A DNA stretch of 64,000 bases from Actinostola sp. cb2023. Taxonomy: Eukaryota; Cnidaria; Anthozoa; Actiniaria; Actinostolidae. The position numbers were made by a program, and so were the translations under genes. The stretch is from NCBI GenBank assembly GCA_033675265.1, contig JAUJYZ010001529.1:310001-374000 (forward strand), read 5' to 3'. The notes beneath the pieces were generated by a model. The model saw only the letters and a program-made list of their open reading frames with translations, made no database searches and was not told the DNA's origin. Below, piece after piece: positions 63,552 to 64,000 of this stretch. Position 1 is the stretch's first letter; every line of letters begins with the position of its first letter.

Positions 63552-63830
63552 GGCTTTCCTTCAACATACCAGTATCAGAAGAAGTAGACCATTCCTTGGT
63601 TCACAGACAGATGGTGGAAGATTTAGCAGAGCTTCTAGGTCACAAAATGGATTATTCATTAACAGCCGATAGTGCGGATCTTCCAAAGGCAAATCCATTA
63701 AACACTGCAGGAATGGTAGAGGACATTGCTAAACTCCTGAAATACAGCATGGACACAACTTCCAATGAAGTCGAAAGCGATCCTGCGCGGAGAAAGTGGC
63801 CCAAGCTAAAACCAGGACAAATTATTTCTA
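63552..63830 (+). CDS. Right-edge secreted-protein gene, exon 2: internal duplication, unknown
   Basis: A symmetric phase 1-1 exon of 93 codons, acceptor CGTTACAG, donor TCTA|GTAAGT. The peptide contains two related segments, MVEDLAELLGHKMDYS and MVEDIAKLLKYSMDTT, each followed by a short polar spacer, then SDPARRKWPKLKPGQIIS with a dibasic site. No cysteine is encoded so far. Acidic propeptide-like sequence followed by a basic site would suit a processed secreted peptide, but the rest of the gene lies beyond the window. If not spliced, the frame would stop four bases into the intron (SSK*). Family unknown. Confidence 0.65.
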
Positions 63831-64000
63831 GTAAGTGATTTGATTGTCAACCCAGGCCATAAACAGAGCGAACTATGGGGCATGCGTGACAAAATACATT
63901 GTTTCGGCTGCTAAATCGTCAATGAAAACAAACTGCCAAACTAACGTTGTTCATAAGCATTGCTGTTGTCGTCACAATTAGTGGTTTGACTTACATCTAT

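Overview
This is animal nuclear DNA, most probably from an anthozoan cnidarian and plausibly a stony coral. The genes have many short exons with GT/AG introns, the repeats are eukaryotic, and the main gene has the TSP1 + vWA + F5/8C (discoidin) make-up of coadhesin, a protein known from the skeletal organic matrix of Acropora. The species call is an inference from gene content.

About 80% of the window (544-52098, + strand) is one gene that I could assemble exon by exon. I find 34 coding exons totalling 7,734 nt, which gives 2,577 residues plus a stop. Every junction has GT/AG sites and a compatible phase. In order the protein has: a signal peptide; an uncharacterised Cys-containing module (exons 2-3); two thrombospondin type 1 repeats (exons 4-5); a vWA domain with a complete MIDAS (exons 6-8); twelve tandem F5/8 type C domains (exons 9-31); and a second MIDAS-competent vWA domain at the C-terminus (exons 32-34). 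The F5/8C domains fall into two gene-structure classes: class A (domains 3, 6, 8, 11) is mostly one exon, while class B is split at one conserved phase-0 intron before a 142-nt second exon. Their order, BB-ABB-AB-ABB-AB, suggests growth by duplication of multi-domain blocks.

The introns are full of mobile and satellite DNA. Intron 16 holds a very young Ty3/gypsy LTR retrotransposon (20733-27000, minus strand) with identical LTRs and intact gag and pol apart from a one-base slip in a 15-bp coding repeat. Other introns hold long-TIR or fold-back DNA elements with clear target-site duplications (13498-13896, 16313-17688, 29426-30879, 42806-44271, 44291-45425), two GIY-YIG retroelement fragments, relics of a Crypton-like tyrosine recombinase and of a RecQ-like helicase, G or C runs of 33-49 nt, a 1.2-kb ACT/AGT repeat in alternating orientation, and a 2-kb array of a 59-bp minisatellite.

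Beyond 52.1 kb the gene content is sparse: a small intronless ORF with one membrane segment (54600-54803); a divergent pair consisting of a minus-strand multi-exon ORF (55569-57064) and a plus-strand ORF with the helix-turn-helix start of an integrase-like family (57412-58167), which together look like remains of a mobile element; several simple and satellite repeats; and at the right edge the first two exons of a secreted-protein gene with a TATA box (61804 onward) that runs off the window.
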